The notes under the pieces were generated by a model, which did not search any database, was not told where the DNA came from, and worked only from the letters and a program-made list of their open reading frames with translations. A stretch of DNA of 64,000 bases. Source: Pseudomonas hydrolytica. GTDB taxonomy: Bacteria; Pseudomonadota; Gammaproteobacteria; Pseudomonadales; Pseudomonadaceae. Below, piece by piece: positions 1-8,907 of the stretch (position 1 is its first letter; every line of letters starts with the position of its first letter). Both the position numbers and the translations under genes were made by a program. The stretch covers positions 4,781,001 to 4,845,000 of the forward strand of contig NZ_CP099397.1 in assembly GCF_021495345.1 (NCBI RefSeq). The letters are read 5' to 3'.

Positions 1-1140
1 GAAGCGACGCCCCGGATCTTCCTCGCTGACCTCCAGCGCCAGGCCCTGGGCCATGCTGGTCAGGTGATCGCCGTCGGTTTCCGAACCGAGCTTGATCATC
101 AAGCGCAGGTCGTTGGCCGAGTCGGCGTAGAGCAGCGCATCTTCGTAGGTGATCTCGCCCTGGGTGTAGAGGTTGTACAGCGCCTGATCGAAGGTCTGCA
201 TGCCCTGCTCGGTGGAGCGCTTCATCAGACCCTTGAGCTCGTGCACCTCGCCCTTGCGGATCAGGTCGGCAGCCAGCGGGGTGTTGATCAGCACCTCGAT
301 CACCGCGCGACGGCCCTTGCCGTCCGGGGTCGGCACCAGCTGCTGGGCGACGATGGCCTTGAGGTTGAGCGACAGGTCCATCCACACCTGGTTCTGCCGG
401 TCGGCCGGGAAGAAGTTGATGATGCGGTCCAGCGCCTGGTTGGCGTTGTTGGCGTGCAGGGTGGCCAGGCACAGGTGGCCGGTTTCGGCGAAGGCCACGG
501 CGTGGTCCATGGTCTCGCGAGTACGCACCTCACCGATGAGGATCACGTCCGGTGCCTGACGCAGGGTGTTCTTCAGCGCCACCTCGAAGGACTCGGTGTC
601 GATGCCCACCTCGCGCTGGGTGACGATGCAGTTCTGGTGCTGGTGGATGTATTCGATCGGGTCTTCGATGGAGATGATGTGGCCGCTGCTGTTCTTGTTG
701 CGGTAGCCGATCATCGCCGCCAGCGAGGTGGACTTACCGGTACCGGTGGCACCGACGAACAACACCAGGCCACGCTTGGTCAGCGCCAGCTTCTTGAGAA
801 TCTCCGGCAGCTTGAGGTCATCGATGGTGGGGATGTTGGTCTCGATGCGGCGCAGCACCATGCCCACCAGGTTGCGCTGGTAGAAGGCACTGACGCGGAA
901 ACGACCGATGCCACGGGCGCTGATGGCGAAGTTGCACTCGTGATTCTCGGCAAAATCGCGGCGCTGCGCTTCGTTCATCACACCCAGCACGGTCTCGCGG
1001 GTCTGCTCCGGCGACATGGCGTTCTTGGTCACCGGCATGATCCGGCCATTGACCTTCATCGACGGCGGCACGCCAGCGGTGATGAACAGATCGGAGCCGC
1101 CTTTTTCGACCATCAGGCGCAGTAGTTTTTCGAATTCCAT
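1..1140 (-). CDS. pilU: PilU twitching-motility ATPase (3' end outside window)
   Basis: Accessory retraction ATPase of type IV pili. It forms hexamers at the inner-membrane base of the pilus and assists PilT. The reverse-strand reading frame is open from the ATG at 1138-1140 to the window edge, so the C-terminus is missing. The start reads MEFEKLLRLMVEKGGSDLF. A Walker A motif GATGTGKST, an Asp box around HIISIEDPIEYIHQ, a Walker B with catalytic Glu (VILIGEVRTRET) and the His box GHLCLATLHANN are all visible. It lies 87 bp downstream of pilT on the same strand, the usual pilTU order in Pseudomonas, and is probably co-transcribed with it. Confidence 0.96.
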   Translation of the reverse strand, partial: MEFEKLLRLMVEKGGSDLFITAGVPPSMKVNGRIMPVTKNAMSPEQTRETVLGVMNEAQRRDFAENHECNFAISARGIGRFRVSAFYQRNLVGMVLRRIETNIPTIDDLKLPEILKKLALTKRGLVLFVGATGTGKSTSLAAMIGYRNKNSSGHIISIEDPIEYIHQHQNCIVTQREVGIDTESFEVALKNTLRQAPDVILIGEVRTRETMDHAVAFAETGHLCLATLHANNANQALDRIINFFPADRQNQVWMDLSLNLKAIVAQQLVPTPDGKGRRAVIEVLINTPLAADLIRKGEVHELKGLMKRSTEQGMQTFDQALYNLYTQGEITYEDALLYADSANDLRLMIKLGSETDGDHLTSMAQGLALEVSEEDPGRRF

Positions 1141-1227
1141 CTTGGGTCTCGCCAATCAACTGCACGCCCGATTATGGCCCTGAGCGGACCTGGCGACTGG
1201 CGGCGTGCGGCACAGTCGCTACGGCTG

Positions 1228-2262
1228 TTAGAAGTTTTCCGGGCTCTTGGCCTTCTCGCGCGCGCTGTCGCGGCTGACCAGGCCTTTGGACACCAGCGTC
1301 TTCAGGCAGGCATCGAGGGTCTGCATGCCCAGGGCGCCGCCGGTCTGGATCGCCGAATACATCTGCGCCACCTTGTCCTCGCGGATCAGGTTACGGATGG
1401 CCGGGGTGCCGATCATGATTTCGTGAGCGGCGACACGACCGCCGCCGATCTTCTTCAGCAGGGTCTGCGAGATCACCGCCTGCAGCGATTCGGAGAGCAT
1501 CGAACGGACCATGGATTTCTCTTCGGCGGGGAACACGTCGACCACACGGTCGATGGTCTTGGCCGCCGAGGTGGTGTGCAGGGTGCCGAATACCAGGTGA
1601 CCGGTTTCCGCGGCGGTCAGCGCCAGGCGGATGGTTTCCAGGTCGCGCATCTCGCCCACCAGGATGATGTCCGGGTCTTCACGCAGGGCCGAGCGCAGCG
1701 CTTCGGAGAAGCCGTGGGTGTCGCGGTGCACCTCACGCTGGTTGACCAGGCACTTCTTCGACTCGTGAACGAATTCGATGGGGTCCTCGATGGTGAGGAT
1801 ATGGTGGTACTTGTTGCTGTTGAGGTAGTCGAGCATCGCCGCCAGGGTGGTCGACTTGCCCGAACCGGTAGGGCCGGTGACCAGCACCAGGCCGCGCGGC
1901 ACGTCGGTGATCTTGCGGAACACCTCGCCCATGCCGAGGTCCTCCATGGTCAGCACCTTCGAGGGAATGGTACGGAACACCGCACCGGCACCGCGGTTCT
2001 GGTTGAAGGCGTTGACCCGGAAGCGCGCCACGCCCGGCACCTCGAAGGAGAAGTCGGTCTCGAGGAACTCTTCGTAATCCTTGCGCTGCTTGTCGTTCAT
2101 GATGTCGTAGATCAGCGCGTGTACCTGCTTGTGATCCAGCGGTGGCAGGTTGATGCGGCGCACATCGCCGTCGACGCGGATCATCGGCGGCAGACCCGCC
2201 GAGAGGTGCAAATCCGACGCACCTTGCTTGGCGCTGAAGGCGAGCAGCTCAGTGATATCCAT
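1228..2262 (-). CDS. pilT: PilT type IV pilus retraction ATPase
   Basis: Hexameric ATPase that powers pilus retraction, twitching motility and DNA or phage uptake from the cytoplasmic face of the inner membrane. The 344-residue product has the N-terminal PAS-like domain, Walker A at about 130-138 (GPTGSGKST), Walker B ending at Glu204, the His box (GHLVFGTLHTTSA) and the PilT-specific AIRNLIRE motif at about 288-295. Length equals the family norm. I chose the ATG at 2262 (MDITELLAF) over one four codons upstream because it matches the family N-terminus. It is divergent from yggS, with only 75 bp between the two starts. Confidence 0.98.
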   Translation of the reverse strand: MDITELLAFSAKQGASDLHLSAGLPPMIRVDGDVRRINLPPLDHKQVHALIYDIMNDKQRKDYEEFLETDFSFEVPGVARFRVNAFNQNRGAGAVFRTIPSKVLTMEDLGMGEVFRKITDVPRGLVLVTGPTGSGKSTTLAAMLDYLNSNKYHHILTIEDPIEFVHESKKCLVNQREVHRDTHGFSEALRSALREDPDIILVGEMRDLETIRLALTAAETGHLVFGTLHTTSAAKTIDRVVDVFPAEEKSMVRSMLSESLQAVISQTLLKKIGGGRVAAHEIMIGTPAIRNLIREDKVAQMYSAIQTGGALGMQTLDACLKTLVSKGLVSRDSAREKAKSPENF

Positions 2263-2337
2263 GGGACTCCCCAATTACAAGCAAGCAGGTAGAATGCCGC
2301 GAACCCTCTAAAGGTCGGGCTTTGTAGAGCGCAGGTA

Positions 2338-3030
2338 ATGTCCACGATAGCAGAGAATATTGCAAAGGTCGGAGCGCGCATCCGTGAGGCGGCGCAAGCC
2401 TCGCAGCGCAATTTTGCCGATATCGGCCTGCTGGCGGTGAGCAAGACCAAACCGGCCGACGCCATTCGTGAGGCCCATGCCGCCGGCCTGCGCGATTTCG
2501 GCGAGAACTACCTGCAGGAGGCGCTGGAAAAGCAGGCCGCGCTGAGCGACCTGCCCTTGATCTGGCACTTCATCGGCCCCATTCAGTCGAACAAGACCCG
2601 GCCCATCGCCGAGCATTTCGACTGGGTACATTCGGTGGATCGCCTGAAAATCGCCCAACGCCTGTCCGACCAACGCCCTGCGCACCTGGCGCCGCTGAAC
2701 ATCTGCCTGCAGGTCAACGTCAGCGGTGAAGACAGCAAATCCGGCTGCAGCCCGGAGGAACTGCCGGAGCTGGCCAGAGCCGTTAGCACCATGCCCAACC
2801 TCAAGCTGCGCGGGCTGATGGCGATCCCTGAACCCACCGACGACATCGCCGCGCAACACGCCGCTTTCGCTCGCCTGCGCCAGTTGCGCGATGATCTCGG
2901 CCTGCAACTCGACACCCTGTCCATGGGCATGAGCCATGACCTGGAGGCCGCCATCGCCGAAGGCGCCACCTGGGTGCGCATCGGCACCGCCCTGTTCGGC
3001 GCCCGCGACTACGGCCAGCCCTCCCATTGA
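2338..3030 (+). CDS. yggS: YggS/PROSC-family PLP homeostasis protein
   Basis: Cytosolic pyridoxal-5'-phosphate binding protein that buffers free PLP. It has an alanine-racemase-like TIM barrel but no known enzymatic activity. The PLP lysine is Lys36 in LLAVSKTKPA, and the phosphate-binding C-terminal motif (WVRIGTALFG) is present. The 230-residue length is normal. It begins the yggS-proC-yggT-yggU run, a conserved neighbourhood that links PLP and proline metabolism. Confidence 0.95.
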   Translation: MSTIAENIAKVGARIREAAQASQRNFADIGLLAVSKTKPADAIREAHAAGLRDFGENYLQEALEKQAALSDLPLIWHFIGPIQSNKTRPIAEHFDWVHSVDRLKIAQRLSDQRPAHLAPLNICLQVNVSGEDSKSGCSPEELPELARAVSTMPNLKLRGLMAIPEPTDDIAAQHAAFARLRQLRDDLGLQLDTLSMGMSHDLEAAIAEGATWVRIGTALFGARDYGQPSH

Positions 3031-3047
3031 ATGAAGGAACTCCCGCA

Positions 3048-3869
3048 ATGAGCAGCAACCCGATCATCGCCTTCGTCGGCGCCGGCAACATGGCCGCCAG
3101 CCTGATTGGCGGCCTGCGCGCCCAGGGCGTGGCGGCCAGCGCCATCCGCGCCAGCGAGCCCGGCAGCGAACAGCGCGCGCGCCTGCAGCAGGAGCACGGC
3201 ATCGCCACCTTCGCCGACAACAGTGAGGCCATCAAAGGCGCCGAGCTGATCTTGCTGGCGGTCAAGCCTCAGGTGATGAAGGCGGTGTGCCTGGACCTGG
3301 CGCCGCACCTGACCGCCGATCAGGTGATCATCTCCATCGCTGCCGGCATCAGTTGCGCCAGCCTGGAAAACTGGCTGGGTCAACGCCCGGTGGTGCGCTG
3401 CATGCCCAACACCCCGGCGCTGCTGCGCCAGGGCGTATCCGGCCTGTTCGCCAATCCGCGCGTCAGCGCCGCGCAGAAGGCCCAGGCCGAGCAGGTGCTG
3501 AGCGCCGTGGGCCTGGCCCTGTGGCTGGACGACGAAGCGCAGCTCGATGCGGTGACCGCCGTCTCCGGCAGCGGCCCGGCCTACTTCTTCCTGCTGATCG
3601 AGGCCATGACCGCGGCCGGCGAACAGCTCGGCCTGCCGCGCGAAACCGCCGCCCGCCTGAGCATCCACACCGCCCTGGGCGCCGCGCGCATGGCCAGCGA
3701 GAGCGATGTGGACGCCGCCGAACTGCGCCGCCGCGTGACCTCGCCGAACGGCACCACCGAAGCGGCGATCAAAACCTTCCAGGCCGGCGGCTTCGAAACC
3801 CTGGTACAACAGGCGCTGAATGCCGCCGCCAACCGCTCGGCCGAGTTGGCCGAACAACTGGGTCAATAA
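3048..3869 (+). CDS. proC: Pyrroline-5-carboxylate reductase
   Basis: Last step of proline synthesis: NAD(P)H-dependent reduction of pyrroline-5-carboxylate to L-proline in the cytosol. The product is about 273 residues. An N-terminal Rossmann motif (FVGAGNMAASLIGG) binds the cofactor, and the C-terminal dimerisation and active-site segment GSGPAYFFLLIEAM is intact. I chose the ATG at 3048 (MSSNPIIAF) because the in-frame ATG at 3027 overlaps the end of yggS and adds residues not typical of the family. It lies 17 bp after yggS and 9 bp before yggT. Confidence 0.97.
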   Translation: MSSNPIIAFVGAGNMAASLIGGLRAQGVAASAIRASEPGSEQRARLQQEHGIATFADNSEAIKGAELILLAVKPQVMKAVCLDLAPHLTADQVIISIAAGISCASLENWLGQRPVVRCMPNTPALLRQGVSGLFANPRVSAAQKAQAEQVLSAVGLALWLDDEAQLDAVTAVSGSGPAYFFLLIEAMTAAGEQLGLPRETAARLSIHTALGAARMASESDVDAAELRRRVTSPNGTTEAAIKTFQAGGFETLVQQALNAAANRSAELAEQLGQ

Positions 3870-3878
3870 GGAGACAGC

Positions 3879-4472
3879 ATGTCCGGCCTCATAGAAGCCC
3901 TGATCTACATCATCCAGACCCTCGGCAGCCTGTACCTGCTGATCGTGCTGCTGCGCTTCATCCTGCAACTGGTGCGCGCGGACTTCTACAACCCGCTGAG
4001 CCAGTTCATCGTCAAGGCCACGCAGCCACTGCTGACGCCGCTGCGCCGCATCATTCCGGGCTTCGCCGGGCTGGACCTGGCCTCGCTGGTACTGGCCATC
4101 CTGGTGCAGCTGCTGCTGATGGTGGTGACCCTGACCCTGATGGGCTACAACGTCGGCGGCTTCATCCTGCAGTTGCTGGTGTGGTCGGTGATCGGCGTGA
4201 CCTCGCTGTTTCTCAAGGTGTTCTTCTTCGCTCTGATCATCAGCGTGATCCTGTCGTGGGTCGCTCCGGGCAGCTACAACCCGGGCGCGCAGCTGGTCAA
4301 TCAGATCTGCGAACCGCTGCTGGTACCGTTCCGCAAGCTGCTGCCGAACCTGGGCGGCCTGGATATCTCGCCGATCTTCGCCTTCATCACCATCAATCTG
4401 ATCGACCGCTTCGTCATCGGCAGCCTGGCCGCCTCCACCGGCCTGCCGCCGATGCTCAGCCCCTTCCTTTGA
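3879..4472 (+). CDS. yggT: YggT family integral membrane protein
   Basis: A 197-residue inner-membrane protein with two copies of the YGGT domain, each a hydrophobic hairpin followed by a motif of the type FYNPLSQFIVKATQPLLTPL (about residues 35-55) and the matching SYNPGAQLVNQICEPLLVPF (about 130-150). The family is linked to osmotic tolerance and to Sec or cell-division functions, but the molecular role is unsettled. It follows proC by 9 bp with a GGAG ribosome site and precedes yggU by 4 bp, so it is translated from the same message. Confidence 0.93.
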   Translation: MSGLIEALIYIIQTLGSLYLLIVLLRFILQLVRADFYNPLSQFIVKATQPLLTPLRRIIPGFAGLDLASLVLAILVQLLLMVVTLTLMGYNVGGFILQLLVWSVIGVTSLFLKVFFFALIISVILSWVAPGSYNPGAQLVNQICEPLLVPFRKLLPNLGGLDISPIFAFITINLIDRFVIGSLAASTGLPPMLSPFL

Positions 4473-4476
4473 TAGC

Positions 4477-4773
4477 GTGAGCTACTTTCGCTGGGACGGC
4501 GAGGACCTGATCCTCGACTGTCACCTGCAGCCCAAGGCGAGCAAGGACGAGTTCGCCGGGCTGCATGGCGAAAGGCTGAAGATCCGCCTCACCGCCCCGC
4601 CGGTCGAGGGCAAGGCCAATGCCCATCTGCTGGCTTTTCTGGCCAAGGCCTTCGGCGTCGCCAAGGCCCAGGTGAACCTGGAAAGCGGCGAGCTCAACCG
4701 CCACAAGCGCTTGCGCATCCACGCGCCGCAGCGTCTGCCGACGCTGCCTGGGCTGACCTTTCCCGGGAAATGA
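4477..4773 (+). CDS. yggU: DUF167 (YggU) family protein, GTG start
   Basis: Small cytosolic protein of 98 residues in the DUF167/YggU family, of unknown biochemical role. Signature segments are LDCHLQPKASKDEFAGLHG and IRLTAPPVEGKANAHLLAFL. The start is GTG at 4477, four bases after the yggT stop. No ATG occurs upstream in this frame, and the family N-terminus (SYFRWDGEDLIL) begins here. It ends the yggS-proC-yggT-yggU unit. Confidence 0.9.
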   Translation: MSYFRWDGEDLILDCHLQPKASKDEFAGLHGERLKIRLTAPPVEGKANAHLLAFLAKAFGVAKAQVNLESGELNRHKRLRIHAPQRLPTLPGLTFPGK

Positions 4774-4843
4774 CCGTTCGGCGCGCGCAACGACCGCTCG
4801 GCGGGCACCCCCGGCCTTAAGGCGGGACAAACGGGCGGGGAGA

Positions 4844-4871
4844 TTGACGGCCGCAGGCGGCGCCGCATAAT
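4844..4871 (+). promoter_or_regulatory. Candidate sigma-70 promoter for the dynamin-like gene
   Basis: TTGACG at 4844-4849 and CATAAT at 4866-4871 are separated by 16 bp. They lie about 140 bp upstream of the GTPase ATG at 5010 in a 236-bp gap with no gene. The elements match the consensus at five of six positions each. This suggests that the GTPase gene is transcribed independently of yggU. Confidence 0.5.
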
Positions 4872-4926
4872 GCGGATTATTCACACGAACGCCGTGCGTT
4901 CTGACGGCAAAATGGCGCGAACCGTA

Positions 4927-4970
4927 CAGGGCGTGTCGGCACCGCGACGGTGCCGCCAGCGAACGCCCTG
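4927..4970 (+). other. Two-tier stem-loop in the leader of the dynamin-like gene
   Basis: CAGGGCGT at 4927-4934 pairs with ACGCCCTG at 4963-4970, and inside it GGCACCG (4938-4944) pairs with CGGTGCC (4948-4954) around a CGA loop. It lies between the candidate promoter and the start codon at 5010, so it would form in the 5' untranslated region. There is no U-run after it, so simple termination is unlikely. Confidence 0.5.
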
Positions 4971-5009
4971 ATACGATCCGCTGCACGCATTGCCGAGAGG
5001 AGAGCCAGG

Positions 5010-6992
5010 ATGAGCATGGAACGTCTCAGCCAGCAAGTGGACGCCTACGTCGCCTGGAAGCGCGAGCTGATGCGCGAGATCACCCGCTACCGCAGCTGGC
5101 TGGAGCACAACCGGCTCAATTCCGAAGCGGTGCAGGCCAAGCTCGAGCGCGCGCTGAAGATCCTGCGCACTGACCACATCACCCTGGCCTTCGTTGGCGA
5201 GTTCTCCCGCGGCAAGACCGAGCTGATCAACAGCCTGTTCTTCTCCGAGTACGGCCAGCGCATGCTGCCGTCGCACGCCGGGCGCACCACCATGTGCCCC
5301 ACCGAGCTGTTCTTCGATCCGCGCTCGGAGCGCTCCTACATCCGCCTGCTGCCCATCGAGACGCGCACCGCCTCGGCCAGCGTCGCCCAGTTCAAGCGCA
5401 TTCCCCGGCACTGGGTGAACATTCCCCTGGACACCAGCGACCCGGCCAACATGGCCCTGGCCTTCAGCCAGGTGGCCAAGACCAAGCCCATGCCGGTGGA
5501 GCAGGCGATCCAGCTCGGCTTCCACCCGGACATGCTCGAAGGCACCGGCAAGCGTGGCCAGGTGCTGGTGCCGGCCTGGCGTCACGCCATGGTCAACTTC
5601 GATCACCCGCTGCTGCGTCAGGGTCTGCGCATTCTCGACACGCCCGGCCTCAACGCGCTGGGCAGCGAGCCGGAGCTGACCCTGTCGATGCTGCCCAATG
5701 CTCAGGCGATCATCTTCCTGTTGGCCGCCGATACCGGCGTCACCGCCAGTGACATGAGCATCTGGCAGCAGCACATCCGCCAGCTCGACGAAGACACCCA
5801 GACCAGCCTGTTCGCCGTACTGAACAAGATCGACGTGCTGTGGGACGACCTGGCCGGCGAGACCTTCGTGCAGAACGCCATCGGCCAGATCCAGAGCGCC
5901 ACCGCCAAGCAGTTGGGTATCGCCAAGCAGGACGTGCTGCCGCTGTCGGCCAAGCAGGCCTTGCTGGCCAAGGTGCGCAAGGACGAGGAGCTGCTGGCCC
6001 GCAGTCAGATGGCAAACCTGGAAACCCTGCTGTGCGACCGCATCGTCACCCAGAAGGAGCGCCTGATCGAAGATCAGGTGGTGCGCCAGGTCCTGGCCCT
6101 GCTCAACAACAGCCAGCACGTGCTGGGCCTGCGCCTGGAGAAGGTCAGCGAACAGCTCACCCTGCTCGGCAACCACCAGCAGGACAATGGCCAGCTGCTG
6201 TTCGAACTGACCGCCAAGACCAAGGAAGACCACAGCCGGCACCACAAACGCCTGCTCGGCCTGAAGACCAACCAGCGCCTGCTGCAGCGCCAGGGCCAGC
6301 TGCTGCGCCATGCCGCACGCCCCGAGCGCCTGGACGAGCACCTGGCCAATGTACGGCGCAATCTCACCGGCAGCTGGACTACCCTTGGCATCAATCAGGC
6401 CATCCTGCACTTCTTCCGCGCCGTGGAGCATGACCTGCACAGCCTCGAGCATGAAGCCGAGATGGCCAACCGCATGGTCGCCGCCATCTACCGCCGACAT
6501 AACGAAGACAACCCGCTGGGTGGCATCGACGCGCCGCAGTTCAAGATCCAGCGCTACCAGCGTGAGCTGAAGAAGCTGCAGGTCAAGGGCGATCAGTTCC
6601 GCCTGCACGTGAAGACCCTGCTCACCGAACAGCGCAGCCTGACCCGGCGCTTCTTCGCCACCCTGGCCCAGGAAGTGATCGGTCTGCACCGGCGCCTGCG
6701 CCAGGATGCCGAGCAATGGGCCGCGGATGCGCTGATGCCGCTGATGCAGCACACCCTGGAACACAAGCAGATGCTGGAAAGCCACATGCTACGCCTCAAG
6801 GCCCTGGCCCAGGAGACCCAGCAGACACGCAAGCGCAGCCAGCAACTGGCGCGCTACAAGGAAGAGCTGGAGCTGCAGCTGGCCCAGGCCGCCGACATGC
6901 TGCGCATCCTGCGCCGGCCGGCGCCGGTACAGCGCCAGGGCAAGGTGGTCAGCCTGCCCTCGGCGATCGGCGCCCAGGTCGGCGGCGAATAG
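5010..6992 (+). CDS. Dynamin-like GTPase family protein
   Basis: A 660-residue protein with a dynamin-type large GTPase domain. G1 is GEFSRGKT at residues 63-70, the G2 threonine lies in TTMCPTEL, G3 starts at Asp210 (DTPGLNA) and G4 is NKID at 272. The C-terminal half (about 340-650) is helical, charged and coiled-coil-like, with many Glu, Gln and Leu residues, as in bacterial dynamin-like proteins. I see no transmembrane segment. The family remodels or tethers membranes, but this member's role is not known to me. The ATG at 5010 was chosen because GAGAGGAGAG lies 8-14 bp upstream. An upstream in-frame ATG at 4950 lacks a ribosome site and sits in a hairpin. No second dynamin gene is adjacent. 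Confidence 0.88.
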   Translation: MSMERLSQQVDAYVAWKRELMREITRYRSWLEHNRLNSEAVQAKLERALKILRTDHITLAFVGEFSRGKTELINSLFFSEYGQRMLPSHAGRTTMCPTELFFDPRSERSYIRLLPIETRTASASVAQFKRIPRHWVNIPLDTSDPANMALAFSQVAKTKPMPVEQAIQLGFHPDMLEGTGKRGQVLVPAWRHAMVNFDHPLLRQGLRILDTPGLNALGSEPELTLSMLPNAQAIIFLLAADTGVTASDMSIWQQHIRQLDEDTQTSLFAVLNKIDVLWDDLAGETFVQNAIGQIQSATAKQLGIAKQDVLPLSAKQALLAKVRKDEELLARSQMANLETLLCDRIVTQKERLIEDQVVRQVLALLNNSQHVLGLRLEKVSEQLTLLGNHQQDNGQLLFELTAKTKEDHSRHHKRLLGLKTNQRLLQRQGQLLRHAARPERLDEHLANVRRNLTGSWTTLGINQAILHFFRAVEHDLHSLEHEAEMANRMVAAIYRRHNEDNPLGGIDAPQFKIQRYQRELKKLQVKGDQFRLHVKTLLTEQRSLTRRFFATLAQEVIGLHRRLRQDAEQWAADALMPLMQHTLEHKQMLESHMLRLKALAQETQQTRKRSQQLARYKEELELQLAQAADMLRILRRPAPVQRQGKVVSLPSAIGAQVGGE

Positions 6993-7123
6993 CCCACCCT
7001 GGCGCGAGGGGCGGGTCCAACCCGCCCTTGCGCTCGCCATGAGCTGCGCAGTTGCCAGCTCGCTTGCCGCTACCTGCGGTGCTCTTTAGACTGGCGCCCT
7101 CCTCCGATTCGTTAGCCACGTCC

Positions 7124-8263
7124 ATGCCCACTGCCTTTCCCGAAGATTCCGTCGGCCTGGTCAGCCCCCAGGTATTTCGTTTCAGCGAACCGCTGGCGCT
7201 GGCCTGCGGGCGCAGCCTGGCCGAGTACGAACTGGTCGTCGAAACCTACGGCGAGCTGAATGCCGCGCGCAGCAATGCCGTGCTGATCTGCCACGCCCTG
7301 TCCGGCCATCATCATGCCGCCGGCTACCACAGCCCGGATGATCGCAAGCCCGGCTGGTGGGACAGCTGCATCGGCCCCGGCAAGCCCATCGACACCAACA
7401 AGTTCTTCGTCGTCAGCCTCAACAACCTCGGCGGCTGCAACGGCTCCACCGGCCCGAGCAGCGCCAACCCGGCTACCGGCAAGCCTTATGGCGCGGATTT
7501 CCCGGTGATGACCGTGGAAGACTGGGTGCACAGCCAGGCGCGCCTGGCCGATGTGCTCGGCATCGAGCAGTGGGCCGCGGTGATCGGCGGCAGCCTGGGC
7601 GGCATGCAGGCCCTGCAATGGAGCATCAGCTACCCCGAGCGCGTGCGTCACTGCCTGGCCATCGCCTCGGCGCCCAAGCTGTCGGCGCAGAACATCGCCT
7701 TCAACGAAGTGGCGCGCCAGGCGATTCTCACCGACCCGGAGTTCCACGGCGGACACTTCCAGGAACGCGGCGTGATCCCCAAGCGCGGGCTGATGCTGGC
7801 GCGCATGGTCGGCCATATCACCTACCTGTCCGACGATGCCATGGGCGAGAAATTCGGCCGCGGCCTGAAGAGCGAGAAGCTCAACTACGACTTCCACAGC
7901 GTCGAGTTCCAGGTGGAGAGTTACCTGCGCTACCAGGGCGAGGAGTTCTCCGGGCGCTTCGACGCCAACACCTACCTGCTGATGACCAAGGCGCTGGACT
8001 ACTTCGACCCGGCCGCCGCCCACGACGGCGACCTGGCCAGGACCCTGGCCGTGGCCAAGGCGGACTTCTGCCTGATGTCCTTCACCACCGACTGGCGCTT
8101 CTCCCCCGCCCGCTCGCGGGAGATCGTCGATGCCCTGACGGCGGCGAAGAAGAACGTCTGCTACCTGGAGATCGACGCCCCCCAGGGCCACGACGCCTTC
8201 CTCATGCCGATCCCGCGCTACCTGCAGGCATTCGGCAGCTACATGAAGCGAATCGAGGTATGA
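7124..8263 (+). CDS. metX: Homoserine O-acetyl/succinyltransferase
   Basis: Alpha/beta-hydrolase-fold acyltransferase that activates homoserine with an acyl-CoA in the direct-sulfhydrylation route to methionine. The product has 379 residues. The nucleophile is Ser157 in GGSLGGMQ, and the catalytic His lies in PQGHDAFLM near the C-terminus. An early NALSGHHH-type motif is present ([12 protein letters not shown]). I chose the ATG at 7124 (MPTAFPEDS), which fits Pseudomonas MetX; an upstream ATG at 7052 adds a non-conserved extension. Pseudomonas members are reported to use succinyl-CoA. It is followed directly by metW. Confidence 0.96.
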   Translation: MPTAFPEDSVGLVSPQVFRFSEPLALACGRSLAEYELVVETYGELNAARSNAVLICHALSGHHHAAGYHSPDDRKPGWWDSCIGPGKPIDTNKFFVVSLNNLGGCNGSTGPSSANPATGKPYGADFPVMTVEDWVHSQARLADVLGIEQWAAVIGGSLGGMQALQWSISYPERVRHCLAIASAPKLSAQNIAFNEVARQAILTDPEFHGGHFQERGVIPKRGLMLARMVGHITYLSDDAMGEKFGRGLKSEKLNYDFHSVEFQVESYLRYQGEEFSGRFDANTYLLMTKALDYFDPAAAHDGDLARTLAVAKADFCLMSFTTDWRFSPARSREIVDALTAAKKNVCYLEIDAPQGHDAFLMPIPRYLQAFGSYMKRIEV

Positions 8264-8265
8264 GC

Positions 8266-8886
8266 ATGCGAGCGGATCTGGACATCATCCAGGAATGGAT
8301 CGCCCCGGGCAGCCGTGTGCTCGACCTGGGCTGCGGCGACGGCGAACTGCTCGCCTGGCTGCGCGACAACAAGCAGGTTTCCGGCTACGGCCTGGAAATC
8401 GACCCGGACAAGATCGCCCTGTGCATCGAGCGCGGCGTCAACGTCATCGAGCAGAACCTCGACCTGGGCCTGGGCAACTTCGCCAGCAACAGTTTCGACG
8501 TGGTGGTCATGACCCAGTCGCTGCAGGCGCTGCACTACCCGGACAAGGTGCTGGCCGAGATGCTGCGGGTCGGCAAGACCTGCATCATCACCTTCCCCAA
8601 CTTCGGCCACTGGCGCTGCCGCTGGTACCTGACCACCAAGGGTCGCATGCCGGTGTCGGACTTCCTGCCCTACACCTGGTACAACACGCCGAACATCCAC
8701 TTCTGCACCTTCGAGGACTTCGAGCGCCTGTGCCACGCCCAGGGCGCACGGATCGAGGAGCGCCTGGCGGTGGACCGCGATCACCGCCATGGCTGGGCCA
8801 GCCGCGCCTGGCCTAATCTATTGGGTGAGATCGGCATCTATCGCATCAGCGGAGCGGATCTCGCAGCCCACCGCGTCGCGGTCTGA
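8266..8886 (+). CDS. metW: MetW methionine biosynthesis protein
   Basis: SAM-methyltransferase-like protein of 206 residues that in Pseudomonas and related bacteria is always paired with metX and is needed for full MetX activity. The Rossmann motif VLDLGCGDGELLAWL and the downstream HWRCRWYLTTKGRMPVS segment are present. Two ATGs are possible. The one at 8260 overlaps the metX stop but has no room for a ribosome site. The one at 8266 sits 7 bases after GAGG and gives the family start MRADLDIIQ, so I chose it. Confidence 0.94.
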   Translation: MRADLDIIQEWIAPGSRVLDLGCGDGELLAWLRDNKQVSGYGLEIDPDKIALCIERGVNVIEQNLDLGLGNFASNSFDVVVMTQSLQALHYPDKVLAEMLRVGKTCIITFPNFGHWRCRWYLTTKGRMPVSDFLPYTWYNTPNIHFCTFEDFERLCHAQGARIEERLAVDRDHRHGWASRAWPNLLGEIGIYRISGADLAAHRVAV

Positions 8887-8907
8887 ACCTGACCGAGGAG
8901 AACCATC

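Noticed and set aside
64-1125. Long plus-strand open frame opposite pilU, with similar ones opposite pilT, ftsY, the M16 genes and others
   Set aside because: High-GC codon use leaves long antisense frames; these have no ribosome site, no domain and low-complexity His/Val/Gly/Ala-rich translations, whereas the opposite strand encodes clear families.
5294-5752. Alternative-frame Arg/Pro/Ala-rich open frame inside the dynamin-like gene
   Set aside because: It is a frame-shifted shadow of the GTPase domain, with biased composition and no start signal.
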